64,000 bases of DNA from Chrysoporthe austroafricana (taxonomy: Eukaryota; Ascomycota; Sordariomycetes; Diaporthales; Cryphonectriaceae): positions 219,182 through 283,181 of the forward strand of contig JYIP02000014.1 of assembly GCA_001051155.2 (NCBI GenBank). The letters are read 5' to 3'. The notes beneath the pieces were generated by a model that saw only the letters and a list, made by a program, of their open reading frames with translations, searched no databases and was not told where the DNA came from. The translations under genes were made by a program, and so were the position numbers. Numbering within the stretch: the first letter of the stretch is position 1; each line of letters begins with the position of its first letter. Positions 1 to 10,900 of the stretch are shown here, piece after piece.

Positions 1-938
1 CAGATGGCAACCCCATGCTCCGCGATGGCCGCACAGGCGACTGGATCGGTACCTTCATCGGCCACAAGGGCGCCACCTGGCAGGCCAAGCTGAGCCCCGA
101 CAACTCCACCGCTGCGTCTGCCTCTGCCGATTTCTCCGTCAAGATATGGGACGCTCACAGCGGTGAGATGCGCCTCGTCCTCAAGCACGACCACGTCGCG
201 CGCGCGGTCACGTTCCCCGGCCGCAACTCCGACATTGTCGCTACTGGAGGCCACGAGAAGATTCTGCGCATCTGGGGCCTGAAGAAGGAGGACTACCAGC
301 ACCTCGAGGACGTTACTTCTGATGAGAACGGTACTCTGCACATTCCCCCCTCCCTCGCCTTCCAGGTTGGCGGTCCCCACCCGGACACTATCAAGTCCAT
401 CGCCTGGACCAACGAGTTCACCATTGTCACCGCTGCTGGAAAGTCTCTTCGCTGGCACAATGTGGACAAGCGCGAGTGCTTTAAGGAACAGACCTTCGAT
501 TCCGAGATCAAATCCTGCGAGATGGTTTCTCTCGCGCCCGAGTTCACCGAGCCTACGGACATCGGCGACGGTCGCCCCATTCTATGCGTGGCGGCTGGCA
601 AGTCGGTCTACTTCTTCACAACCACCGACCAGCCCGAAGAGATCAAGAGGTTCAATCTGAAGCACGGCGTCGCCAGTGTCTCTCTGGACCTTAAGGGCAA
701 GAAGTTCGTCGTGGGCGAGGAGCCCGGGACCTGGGCTCGCGTCTACGACTGGGATGGTCGCGAGGTTGACGTCATGAAGGGTCACCACGGCCCCATCTGG
801 TGTATCCAATTCTCGCCTGACGGCAAGTTGTATGCGACGGGCTCTGAGGACGGGACGATCCGGATGTGGAAGAACTGTGATGAGGACTATGGTCTGTGGC
901 GCGACCGGAGTACCGCGGTCTCGGAGCGGGTGGATTAG
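1..938 (+). CDS. STRAP-like WD40-repeat protein, 5' end outside the window
   Basis: An open frame enters the window at base 3 and ends at TAG 936-938, leaving 311 residues. The visible part is a WD40 propeller: units such as SVKIWDAHSG, GHEKILRIWGL, AWTNEFTIVTAAGKSLRWH and SPDGKLYATGSEDGTIRMW appear in order. The opening residues DGNPMLRDGRTGDWIGTF and the final WD unit resemble the serine/threonine kinase receptor-associated protein (STRAP/Unrip) family, which acts in SMN-complex and RNA-protein assembly in animals; its fungal role is less clear. The first in-frame ATG in the window (base 15) is probably not the true start, because coding similarity extends up to the window edge. No intron is needed in the visible part. 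The family call is from memory of motifs. Confidence 0.85.
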   Translation, partial: DGNPMLRDGRTGDWIGTFIGHKGATWQAKLSPDNSTAASASADFSVKIWDAHSGEMRLVLKHDHVARAVTFPGRNSDIVATGGHEKILRIWGLKKEDYQHLEDVTSDENGTLHIPPSLAFQVGGPHPDTIKSIAWTNEFTIVTAAGKSLRWHNVDKRECFKEQTFDSEIKSCEMVSLAPEFTEPTDIGDGRPILCVAAGKSVYFFTTTDQPEEIKRFNLKHGVASVSLDLKGKKFVVGEEPGTWARVYDWDGREVDVMKGHHGPIWCIQFSPDGKLYATGSEDGTIRMWKNCDEDYGLWRDRSTAVSERVD

Positions 939-2120
939 GACCATCGGCCTCTTCTGATGACCACGCACCCGGAAAACAGCCAATTTTCATCAGCTCAACC
1001 TGACGGAACTCGTCTCACAACAAGCTCTACAGTGCTGGGCAGTCTCTCTGGCATCAATGTAGGCCCATTAAGCGAGATCTCGGCCAATGTGGCTCGCATA
1101 CCACCAACGACCCTTTCGGAGGTTAAGGGCGGGCAGACAGATGGCAAGCTGGACTGTGAAGCCTCCCCACCGTGGAGAGCGATGCTCTCTCCAGTGGCAG
1201 AGGAGCCCCTCAGCCCGCTCAAGGGCTACCGACGAGGCGGTCGACGAACCGAGGAGAACATGGGCCCAAGGCGCCCACGCCATGGCATGCTTCCCCAAGG
1301 CTCACCATCCAAGAGCTCCGGCCGGTCTCTCAGCCCCGGCAGCCTGAAGCTGCAGAATTTTCTAAGACGACTGGAAAAGCAGGGGCTGTCTCATGACTAG
1401 TCTGTGTGGACCGCCTGAATGGATCTTAGAGGCAACGTGAGCATCACATTGTTTGTGTTGGCTGCAGGGCGTCCTATATTTAGACTTGCGACGATGTGGC
1501 CTCGATACTCTCATCTTCGCTGGTGAGGAGGCACTGATATGGGTTTAATCAGACACTCAGCATAGAAACTACCAACATTGAACTGAACATGCTGAAACAG
1601 AGAAGCAGTGGGCTTATCACGCCGGCGCCCTGAGATATTGATCTCCCTGTGTGCAGGACATGCTCGAACGGGTCCTTCCTCCCGCCTGGCAGATCACCAT
1701 GCTGGAACGCCCGTCTATGAAGCTCGTCTGCTGCTTCCCCATCTTCGCCACGAACATAGCATCCCTTCCTCCTCCCCCTTCGTCTCGTCGGTGTCGCTGC
1801 TGCGCGTTGGCAGCTCGAGACTGCCCGTCCCTCTACGACACAAATTTCTTCGCGAGTCACCTTTCTGTCGATCCATTGCTCCTCCCTGTCCATGTTCTCC
1901 AGGGTCAGATGTCCCTGTGCTGGCCTCCTTCCGACTTATTGCTTTCCCTGTTTCACCACGCTCCGAGCCTTGCTATCCTTCCTTCCATCCCCCCTTTCAC
2001 GCACCCTGACCACCGTCGACCTGGGACCCGTTATAGCCTGCTTCCCAACTCTGCTGATTCGGGCTCAACCTTGCTCCTTATCGTTGTTCCATTCGCCGTC
2101 CTTCAGGCTGAACTGAGACG
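939..2120. other. Intergenic region, no supported gene
   Basis: Lies between the STRAP-like gene and the next forward gene. Several overlapping open frames occur on both strands, but none has recognisable motifs. 1730-2060 is pyrimidine-rich on the plus strand, as expected for promoter or 5' UTR sequence of the downstream gene. Confidence 0.6.
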
Positions 2121-3303
2121 ATGCCGCTCGTCAAAGCCCCTGGCCAGTACTCGACCAACCCCAGCACCATCAAGGCCCGCCGCCGCAAGATGAGCCTGAA
2201 TGGGCCCAAGAAGGTCGAAGATGCTGCCCGTACCGCGGACTACAATGCCATGCTCTACGCCCGCAAGGTGGTCCAGGCCAGGCCGGAGTTTCAGGCCGCA
2301 TCCGACGTCCAAAAGTCGCTCGTGTTTGAGACTGCGATGCGTGAGACCATGGAGAAACGGTGAGTGCATACCATCCCGTTGTTGGGTTCTGTACCTCTAC
2401 ATCCTCTACCTCCTCTCCGCGGATGCGCCTCTTCCAGCCGAGGGGTTCATTCCATGACCCCGTCTCCCGGGAGGCTTTGCCGCTGACGCCGTCCCCAGCC
2501 GGGCCCGAGGCCAGGACACGATGTCCAAGATGGCCGCGTACAACGCCGGTCTCTACCGTCTCCGCACTGGAAGCACTGGCACCCAGACACGCGTCCCCAT
2601 CTCGGCCTTCCTCGAAAACAATGGCTACATCCCCGCCTCGACTACCCGGGCCACTCAGAATTCGCACCAGAACCTCGAGAGTGCCACGACCCTTGACGAA
2701 AGCCCTGTAGCTCTCGATAAGACCAACCTGAATATCACAAGTCCCGCTCCCGTCGCCAACATGGGAGTAGTCGACGTGCTTCCACCTCTGGATGGCATGA
2801 GAGGCATATCTGGTCTGGGCTCTAGTCTCCTCATGAGTAGCTACTCTCCGAGCTTATATAGCTCTCTGAAGGTCAAACGCTCAGGCACCCCGGCAACCTC
2901 AGCCGACATGCCCTCTGAGCCTGGCATAGTGCAGTCTATTGAAGGAGACGACGACGGAGAAACGGCGGCTGCCCTGCACAGCGAGGACAGCCGCCTTGGC
3001 ACTGTGTGCCAGAGCGCACCGGTTCATAAAGTCTCGATCTACGACCCTCATAACGTCCGAGCTGAGCTTGGTGCCGACCAGACCAGGCTCACCGACCTCG
3101 ACCGACGGCTGGGTCAGCTGGAGGGCGTGGTCCACCTCATACAAAACATCTCCATGGCCACCGTCATCGAGCGTGTCGGCATACTTAAGAGGGCTGTCGA
3201 TCAACTGAAGAGCGGTGAGGACTGTGGCGCCGATGTCGCCAAGTTGCGAGAGGCGTTTGGAAGCTTGAGAGAGGCGCTGGCGGGCGTGGGTAACGGCATG
3301 TGA
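2121..3303 (+). CDS. Hypothetical protein, two exons
   Basis: Exons 2121-2359 and 2499-3303 are joined by a 139-nt GT-AG intron (donor GTGAGT, acceptor CCCCAG); phase 2 is kept, giving 347 residues. The N-terminal 80 residues are basic (IKARRRKMSLNGPKK) and rich in Ala and Arg. The exon junction gives METMEKR-type helix running into RARGQDTMSKMAAYNAGLY, so the splice restores continuous sequence. The middle is Ser/Thr/Pro-rich and probably disordered. The last ~90 residues (from ELGADQTRLTDLDRRL) form a heptad-like helix suitable for a coiled coil. I do not recognise the family. It sits on the same strand as spt8, with about 1 kb between them. Confidence 0.7.
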
Positions 3304-4284
3304 GGAGGCTGTCTCTCGGCCTGCCCTCTGCTCCAGCCCTCTGCCCCGTGGTGCCTCCCGCTCGCCGGCGTCGGCTCACAGTGTTTTGTTGCAGTCTTCG
3401 AGGCTGGAGCTCTTGAGATTTTTAGGTAGCCGGTCGACGCCATATCAACATCCAAATTGTCTTACAGCCAGACTCTCGTCGGCACCTCCCAAAGGACCAT
3501 CAAATTCACCTGTATCATAGGACTTACGATGCTCCAGATTCGCCCCTTTTCGCAAGATGCTACACTGGAGGGCATGAGTGGGCATACTTACGTGGGAAAT
3601 GTTGCGCGTATAATGATAGTCAACCATCATCAAGAGAGCAATCGATGTCGCATCTAAGCGCCGTACACGTCTGTCTTCTGGTGCGCTCCGTCTCCCATAT
3701 CTGCGCGTCCTGGACGGAGACGCAGGCACTACGTAGTATGTCGAGGTCTGACGAAATCAGCCTGCCACGCAACATCGCGCACGCAACATGTTTCTGGATA
3801 GGATCCCTAACAAGCGGCCTCTTGAACCCCTCCCAGTATACGGACGTACCGTGTACAGATCCGTGCTGAGACCAAGCCAGCTGCCTAGATCTCTGAGGGC
3901 CACCCAGGGGGACTGATCGCCTGCAGTCGTGACACTCATGCTCTTCCTGGCCCTACCTGGCCACGACCAGCCTCGCGAGATGGATGTTCAACCCAGCCTT
4001 TGTTATTCGTTGCGGATGATCTGATAAGATAAGGCGCCGGGCAAGGGTCTCCTAAGATCCCGCGGGCAGGGTACAGGGGGCCCCTGAGGGATGACATCGC
4101 GCCCAGCCTGCGCCCGCGCCCGCGCGTCCTCACCAAAAAGCCAGACTCTACAACATCACGACTTCAGCCTCCAGCCCTGTCACCCTACTCCCCCTCCTCC
4201 TCCGACCATCCCTTACTGGTGTGCGACACTGGGTCCGACCCCCCTATATAGACAAGCAATCCCTCGCCCGCCTACCCGCCGGCC
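3304..4284. other. Intergenic region and probable spt8 promoter
   Basis: No supported gene. The distal part is pyrimidine-rich and a TATATA-containing stretch (about 4245-4250) lies some 35-40 bases before the Spt8 start codon. Whether it is used as a TATA box cannot be told from sequence. Confidence 0.5.
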
Positions 4285-6540
4285 ATGGACGAGTTCGACA
4301 ACGACCGCGAGTCCAACGCCAGCTCGGACGAGCAGCCGGAACACGATGACGCCATGACGGTGGAAGATGCGGACGACATGGATGTTGAGGAGGACGACGT
4401 CTTCAATGAGGACGAGGACGATCAGGAAGACGGCGACCAGGAAGCAGATGGCGACGGCGACGGCGACGGCGAGGGTGAAGGTGAAGGTGACGGCGATGGC
4501 GAAGGCGATGGCGACGGCGATGGCGATGGGGACGGGGACCAGGACAACGACCAGGAACCAGACCGCGCTGGAGAGGCTGTAGGAGAAGGAGGGGGGAGAG
4601 GAGGGGGCGGGGCAGGAGCAGGGAGAGCAGGGAGAGCAGGAGGAGCAGGAGGAGCAGAACCAGAAGCAGACGACCACACGACCCGCGTCGACCCCGGCCA
4701 CTCTCCCTCCTCCGCCTCCGCCTCCGCCTTGCAGTCCCCGCTTACGCCCAGGTTCCGCCCTCGCGTTCGTCCCGAAGCCCTCACCGCCCGCCTCTACGAC
4801 ATCGTCCCCACCATGGCCGCGCCTCAGTCGACCTCCATCAACGCCATCGCCATCACCCCGGACCTGCGGTACTGGATGACCGGCGGCAGTGACGGCTACG
4901 TGCGTAAATACGACGGGCCCGGCACCATCAACGGGAAGCAGTTGCTCACCGTCGCCCAGCGCCACCCCTTCGTTGACAGCGTGGTCAAGGCCGGCATCCT
5001 TATGAGCTACTGGGAGAACTTCGAGCCACCGCCGCCTGACAGGGGGAGGGGTGGCGCCAGTGACGAGGACAAGGTGCTCAGCCCCGTCTACAGCCTGGCC
5101 GTGCATAGGGAGGCTCTATGGAGCCTGGCGGGGTTGGAGAGCGGCGGCATCAACATACATAGCGTCAGGTACGACGAGGGCAAGGTGATCCACGCCATCC
5201 CACCCCAAGGGGGCGACCACGAAGGGCACACGAATGCCGTGAGCGTGCTGCAGCTCACGCCCGGCGAAACCAACGTGCTGAGTGGCAGCTGGGACAAGAG
5301 GCTGTTCGACTGGGATCTGAACACGGGCAACATCGTGGCCAAGTTCGACGGGAGCGGCGGCCAGATCTCTGCCATCGAGCTGCGGCCCCTCTCCGGCGCC
5401 CCCATACCTGCTGAGGCCGCCGAGGAGCCTGCGTGGGGGGACACATTCAGGGGCAGCAGCAGGACTCGGGGTTTCTTCGACGACGGATTCGACGGCACCA
5501 CTCAGGTCAACGGCTCGGCCCCAGCCCCAGCAGCAGATGGGATGGGCGACGGGGACGGGGGCGCGGGGTCGGACCACGAGTCACTCTTCGGCAGCCCCGG
5601 AGGCTCGCTATTCGGCGAGGGCCAGATGGGGACGGGAGGAGGGAACGCCTTCGGTGGCGACGACGACAATGAGTTCCAGCACGCCATGCTGGAACCCCTG
5701 GAGGACGTGCCCGGCGACACACTGGCCGACACCACCATGGCGGACCCACCACCGGCAGAGCCTGCCCTTCCAGCACAAGCACGAGAGGACACAAATATGC
5801 AGCCGATGCAGCCCGAGCAGCCGCCCGCAAACGGCACGGACGGGCGACCGCCCACAGCGGACGGCATACAGGCTGATTCTGCCCAACAGCCACCGCAAGC
5901 TACACAGGCCGACGGCAGCCAGGCGCAACCCAACCCGACCTCGCCCTCCCTCATCTTTAATCCGCCCCCGCCCTCGCAGCACGATCCCACGCAGACGTCC
6001 GACAGCACATTCCTCGCTGCCTCCATGGACGGCAAGATACGCGTCTGGGACCGCCGCATGCCGTCGCCCCTCGCGCGCATAGGCACCAGGCCCGGCGTGC
6101 CGCCGTGGTGCATGGGCGCGTGCTGGTCCCCGGACGGCAACATGATCTATGCGGGCCGCCGGAATGGCACCGTCGAGGAGTTCAGTATCCACCACGCCCG
6201 CGGTGGCTACCCGGGCTGGCAGCCTGAGCGCGCCCTCAAGTTCCCCGCCGGGTCCGGCGCCGTCAGCGCCGTCCGGCACATGCCCAACGGCCGCCACCTC
6301 GTCTGCGCCTCCCACGATATCCTGCGACTGTACGACCTCCGCGCCGCGGCCTCCACTGGCACCAAACATGGCTCCGTCCCTTTCCTCATCATCCCTGGCC
6401 CCCCCAGGGCCGGCGTCATCAGCCAGCTGTACATCGACCCCACGTCGAGGTTCATGCTGACCGCCGCCGGAACGAGGGGCTGGGAGGGGGGCTCCACTGA
6501 GGTACTAATAGGGTACGAGATCGGATGCGTGAACGACTAA
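4285..6540 (+). CDS. spt8: SAGA complex subunit Spt8 (WD40 protein)
   Basis: Single-exon gene of 751 residues. Spt8 is a SAGA coactivator subunit that helps deliver TBP to promoters, so the product should be nuclear. Residues 1-45 are strongly acidic (Asp/Glu), about 46-90 is an Asp-Gly/Glu-Gly alternation and then a Gly/Ala-rich linker, both probably disordered. The propeller starts near residue 165 with RLYDIVPTMAAPQSTSINAI, followed by TPDLRYWMTGGSDGYVRKYD, typical of the Spt8 first blade; further WD units include SGSWDKRLFDWDL and AASMDGKIRVWDRRMPSP. A 200-residue acidic/Pro/Gln-rich insert (about 370-570) separates blades; fungal Spt8 proteins do carry low-complexity inserts. The ATG at 4285 is the only good start. 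The identification rests on remembered Spt8 motifs. Confidence 0.9.
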   Translation: MDEFDNDRESNASSDEQPEHDDAMTVEDADDMDVEEDDVFNEDEDDQEDGDQEADGDGDGDGEGEGEGDGDGEGDGDGDGDGDGDQDNDQEPDRAGEAVGEGGGRGGGGAGAGRAGRAGGAGGAEPEADDHTTRVDPGHSPSSASASALQSPLTPRFRPRVRPEALTARLYDIVPTMAAPQSTSINAIAITPDLRYWMTGGSDGYVRKYDGPGTINGKQLLTVAQRHPFVDSVVKAGILMSYWENFEPPPPDRGRGGASDEDKVLSPVYSLAVHREALWSLAGLESGGINIHSVRYDEGKVIHAIPPQGGDHEGHTNAVSVLQLTPGETNVLSGSWDKRLFDWDLNTGNIVAKFDGSGGQISAIELRPLSGAPIPAEAAEEPAWGDTFRGSSRTRGFFDDGFDGTTQVNGSAPAPAADGMGDGDGGAGSDHESLFGSPGGSLFGEGQMGTGGGNAFGGDDDNEFQHAMLEPLEDVPGDTLADTTMADPPPAEPALPAQAREDTNMQPMQPEQPPANGTDGRPPTADGIQADSAQQPPQATQADGSQAQPNPTSPSLIFNPPPPSQHDPTQTSDSTFLAASMDGKIRVWDRRMPSPLARIGTRPGVPPWCMGACWSPDGNMIYAGRRNGTVEEFSIHHARGGYPGWQPERALKFPAGSGAVSAVRHMPNGRHLVCASHDILRLYDLRAAASTGTKHGSVPFLIIPGPPRAGVISQLYIDPTSRFMLTAAGTRGWEGGSTEVLIGYEIGCVND
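4452..4551 (+). repeat. Coding GGYGAC/GARGGY microsatellite-like repeat in spt8
   Basis: A run of 6-bp units of the type GGCGAC, GGTGAA and GGCGAT encodes alternating Gly-Asp and Gly-Glu for about 33 residues. Because the unit is a multiple of three, changes in copy number would alter only the length of the acidic tail. Confidence 0.8.
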
Positions 6541-6559
6541 AAGTCTCCCCCCCCCCTCT

Positions 6560-6606
6560 CTGTGTGTATGTATGTATGTATAAATGTATGTGTGTGTGTG
6601 TGTGTT
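6560..6606. repeat. TATG/TG microsatellite
   Basis: Direct reading shows TGTATG units followed by about nine TG dinucleotides, just 3' of the spt8 stop codon, in its presumed 3' UTR. Confidence 0.85.
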
Positions 6607-6711
6607 GGTGGCCTCAGGGTACGGCTACATCTTCTGTCACATCTGTTGTCTTCAGCGGCAACAGAAGCCAGCAATCCCTATCACCATGATTCTCGAGGAT
6701 AAATGGAGGCG

Positions 6712-6842
6712 CAAAAAAAAAAAAAAAAAAAAGGGGGAGGGGGGGGGGGGGGNGTTGTCTTCAGGGGAAAAAAAAGCCAGCAAACCCAAACCCCATAATT
6801 CCCAGGAAAAAAAGGAGGGGAAAAAAAAAAAAAAAAAAAAAA
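6712..6842. repeat. Poly(A)/poly(G) tracts with an undetermined base
   Basis: About 20 A, then long G-runs interrupted by N (6753), then A-runs including one of about 20. The undetermined base and the similar flanking words (GAAAAAAAAGCCAGC against GAAGCCAGC about 100 bases earlier) suggest a poorly resolved or locally mis-assembled stretch. Confidence 0.75.
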
Positions 6843-7934
6843 GAGCAAAGGAGAGAGAAGACATGGCAAGCGTTCTGGACAGGAATCGGCCAGGTCAGGA
6901 CCGGTGAGGTGGCGTTTCTGGTCGGTTCTGGATACCCGCTCCTGCTATTGCTTGATTACTTGCTTATTTGGTAGCCTTTGATCACCACCTACGCTCATTT
7001 CTTGCTGGCTCGGCCATGAGCTGCCATCTCGGCTCCGGCCTGTGATTTGTTACGTGGTGCCGCTTTCGTTTCGTCAAAGGCCTGGTGATGAGCCTGAGGT
7101 CGGAGACAACCTAGAGACAAAGAGAAGTGGTACAGCTTCCAAAACTGCACGCGTTCAAGTAGCTCCGAGGTCTCTTCATCCAAGTTTCGGCCCTGCTGGA
7201 TTGGACGGTTGTCTACGGCACATCGTCACATATCATAGCTCACGAATGCCATCAACTGAGGTCACTAGCATACGCAGACAAGCAAGGTCATCGTGAATCT
7301 AGCTAGGCCTGAGAAATTTGCCACATGATGCATCGTAAACCGGATCCGCAATCGCAAAGTACGCCGTCCATCTCTACCGCCACTTTTTGGTTCATGGTCT
7401 CTTTCTCCGCCCTCCTTTTCTCTTCCTTTAACCGCAGCTATGTCTTCCTAGTCGTGAGAATCAGGACTTGAAAGGATTAAGAAGAAAAAAAAACGCAGTA
7501 AAGGATACATCGTGGAACTAGAAACAGAAATAGCGGGAGTGCCTTGCCCACTGCTGAAAATTATGTCCGATGGAATGATGACCCCTGTCGCAGCGTGCGA
7601 AAGCTCAATCTCATCCCATATTATGTCAAGGGGAACGTATGATGCCGCAGAGTGAGGACCGCCTACAACGCGCATGTAGCTAGCCTTCTGAGTGCTGTCA
7701 AAGAATGCGTTCGTTATATTCGCGCAAGGCAACGAAACCGTATATGTCATGATCGGATTGAAATTGGACGTTCATTCGTGGCGTCAATGGGAGGCGCCGC
7801 AGTGCTGAACCTGCTTGTTTCCGTTCGGAATCATGTGCTGGGCGGTTGTCCATCCGTCATGGTCACGTCACTTCTGTGTCAACCTTAGAGCGGTCGATGC
7901 GTCGATATGCATACAACCCCAGAGTCTTTGTTTC

Positions 7935-10900
7935 TCAGATGTCAATCAGGAGCTCTTCGTCCTTCTTCTGGCCTGCATCAGATACCCGGTCTGAGGCGGT
8001 CGCGGTGCTTCTCTGGGGATCCCGAGCCCGGGCCGAGTCAAATGCACGCCCCCCGTCGCCGCCAGAGGTGACTGCGATCTCGACAGCGCCATTGACACTG
8101 CCTTCATCGTAATCAAAGGTTATCAGCGCCTCGGCTGCATCGCCAGCCCAGCTCTGGATTCGCTCACGCAGCTCCTTCTCTTCTGCCTGCCTGCGCGACC
8201 GATCTCGCTGCACACCCTTCGCCTTGTTCAACTCTGCGTTGAAGCCGATCTCGGTCTCGCAGATGGTGGCATTATCAGCCATGTTATAGCCGAGTCCTTT
8301 GGGAGATTGAAGAGCATGAGTACACTCAGGCGGAGCAAGAGCGGCCTGCACCGGCTGGAAAGAGTGACCTTGGCCGAAGCGCTTCTGGTAGCCGGCAGAC
8401 AAGTCCTGCAGTGCAGAGCGCATAGTGATGCTGGTGTATTCGTTGATAGGGCCAGGCACGTTAGAATCGAGGGTTGTAGGGCGGCGGCTGGTGTTGTCCC
8501 GAGCTCGTCCTATCTCACGCTGGTTGCCATATCCATCAACTCGCGTCTGTTGCGACGCCCATAAGTGGCATGGATTGGAACCGTAACTGCTGCTGGACCC
8601 TGCGCCAACGAAGCCAGCACGTGCGATTCGAGTGGTAGACTGATTGCTCTTTTCCTTGACATTCTCGTTTCCCAGTAACTCTGCTGTCACGTCTGTCTTC
8701 AGCTTCTGTCCCAGAACACGGCGACCGTCCACTGTCGACACAGGCACAAAGGTCTCTTGGATATTCTCTAAGGCCTGCTTGAGGCTAGTAGAAGTCGATT
8801 CGCCTTCTTCATCCATCATTGTGTTCCGCTGCAGCCTAGCCTCGCGTATCGCCGCATCATGAGCCTTGGGGTTATGTGCCATCATTTGCCAAGCAACCTG
8901 GTTGGGGGAGCTGGAGGTAGTGAGAGAGCTAGCGACCGACTTAAACGCCGCCTCAGGGCTTGGTGCTCGGGTGCCAGACGCCTGCAGCTGAGCCATCTGA
9001 ATGCTCAACTGGATCTGTCTGAAGTCGGGACAATTCTCAGCGCACTGGCAAGGGTCGCTGCAGTAGCCAGTGCACTTATGGCCGCAAGGGAGGGCCTTGA
9101 TGCAAGGTTCCAGGCAGGGAAGTTTCTCATGTGGGACACTGTAAATGGTCTGGTCAGCAGAGAACGATCGATCCTGAAGTGCGCTGTATCTGGACTAACT
9201 TGTGGCACATTAGGGTGCAGTCGTGGCCGCACCAAAGCTTGCCTTCGCACTTCTCCCAACACCCACCAGCATTTTGAACCAGTTCGTCAGCATCCTTGAC
9301 CCAAATCTCATTCTTGTGGTTCTGGCAAACCAGCGGCAGACCCTTGCCCATAGCAACCCGGGACTGCTCGGCAAAGCCATTCCAGACTCGGGCCCAGGTA
9401 TTAAAGGAATCTTGGTTCGCCTGCAGAAGGTTGGTTTTGTTACCAAACATGAAAAAGCCCCGTCGGGCTCGACTGATAGCGACGGTGGCGCGGTTGCGGC
9501 TGTCTAGAAAGCCGACATTGTAGGAACGACCTGGTTGAGGGCTTCGAACAAGGGACAGGATAACGATTTCATTCTCCTCGCCCTGGTATGAGTCCACAGT
9601 GGCGATGTTGAAATAGTTGCCAATGGGGATGTCATTGCGGCGGAGCCGCTGGAGCAGCTTTCGCTTCTGCCCCTTGTAGTAGGTCAGAATGGTGATCTCC
9701 GAGGCCTTGATGTTGTTGTGGAGTAGATAGCGGACGAAAGCGGCCACCATCTCCACCTCCTGCTGGTTGTACTTGCTATTGTCGGCGTCAGTATCCTCAG
9801 GCCACTGGTGTGTAAAGAACCAGCTCCGGCGATCTCCCAATCCCGGGACAAGAGGGCGCTTGGCGATGTCCGTCACAACGGGGTGGTCCATGAGCTTGGG
9901 GTAGAACTGTTGAACAATGTACCGCAGCTCAGGTGCCATACGGCGCTGGCGGTCAAGCATGGTGTACGGCACGCGACTGTCAACGAGACGCTCGAACAGT
10001 GAGACATTCAAGTTGTACGGGTCTTGGCTCAGACGGGCGATGTCGCACGAGGGGGGCAACTGTTGGTGATCACCGACAAGTACTAGCTGCTGGAGGCTTG
10101 GGAAAAGCGCTGACGTGATGTTCGCCTCCCTAGTCTCCGCTGCCTCTTCGATGAGGAGGATGTGAGGCTGCATGGCGGCGAGGAATCCACGATACTTGGT
10201 CAAGCCTGTCGTCGTGCATCCTACAATGTCGATACAGTGCTTGTCGATTACGTGGAGATCTCTTATCCACCTGGCAATCTTCTGCTTCTCGGCCTGTTTC
10301 CCAGCATCTCGAAGGATCTCGCGGAACTGGGCTGCTGCAGCCTCCCGGGCCCTGCACTGCAGGAGCAAGTACACGCCGCCGCGATAGCCCCGAGGGATGT
10401 CATACAGAGAGCTGTTCTTGTCCAGCATTTCTCTGCATTTGGTCTCCCAATGAGCGATTCGAGGCTTCTGACCAGTGAACTGGCTGCTCAGAGGAATCCA
10501 GTTGCCATAGATACGCTCATCATCGTCGTCTACCTTTTGGTCGTCATTGAAGTTTCCGTCCAACTCGATAGTCTCGTCAGCCGCCTCCACCTGATCGAAG
10601 CCGAAGTCATCATCGATCTGCTGGCGGACGCTCTCGATCTTCTCGGCACCCAGCCACACATCCATCGCAGGCAATTCGTTCCTGCTCTCCCAGCTATCAT
10701 CTGTCAGTGAGTCGTATTGATCGTCAGTCATGACATGAGCGTCCAGGAGGGCCTTCGGGTCCAGAAGACAGGTACCACCGAAGACACCATTTGCCAGACT
10801 GGCAAACTTGTCTACAATCTTGCCGCGCTCCCTCTCAAGGGCCATGTAATGGCCACTCGGAAGCTTGCCTGCGGCTTTGCGAAGCTCGTAGATTGTGCGC

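Larger units (their letters stand above)
6541..7934. other. Intergenic region with simple repeats and a low-quality patch
   Basis: Between the convergent spt8 and helicase genes. It starts with C-runs and TATG/TG repeats (see separate entry), then poly(A)/poly(G) with an N at 6753. 6850-7934 has no open frame I can support; the short minus-strand frame at 7448-7750 lacks motifs. Confidence 0.6.

Noticed and set aside
5608..6369. 253-codon minus-strand frame inside spt8
   Set aside because: Antisense to a GC-rich coding exon; such frames arise from codon bias and no motif was found.
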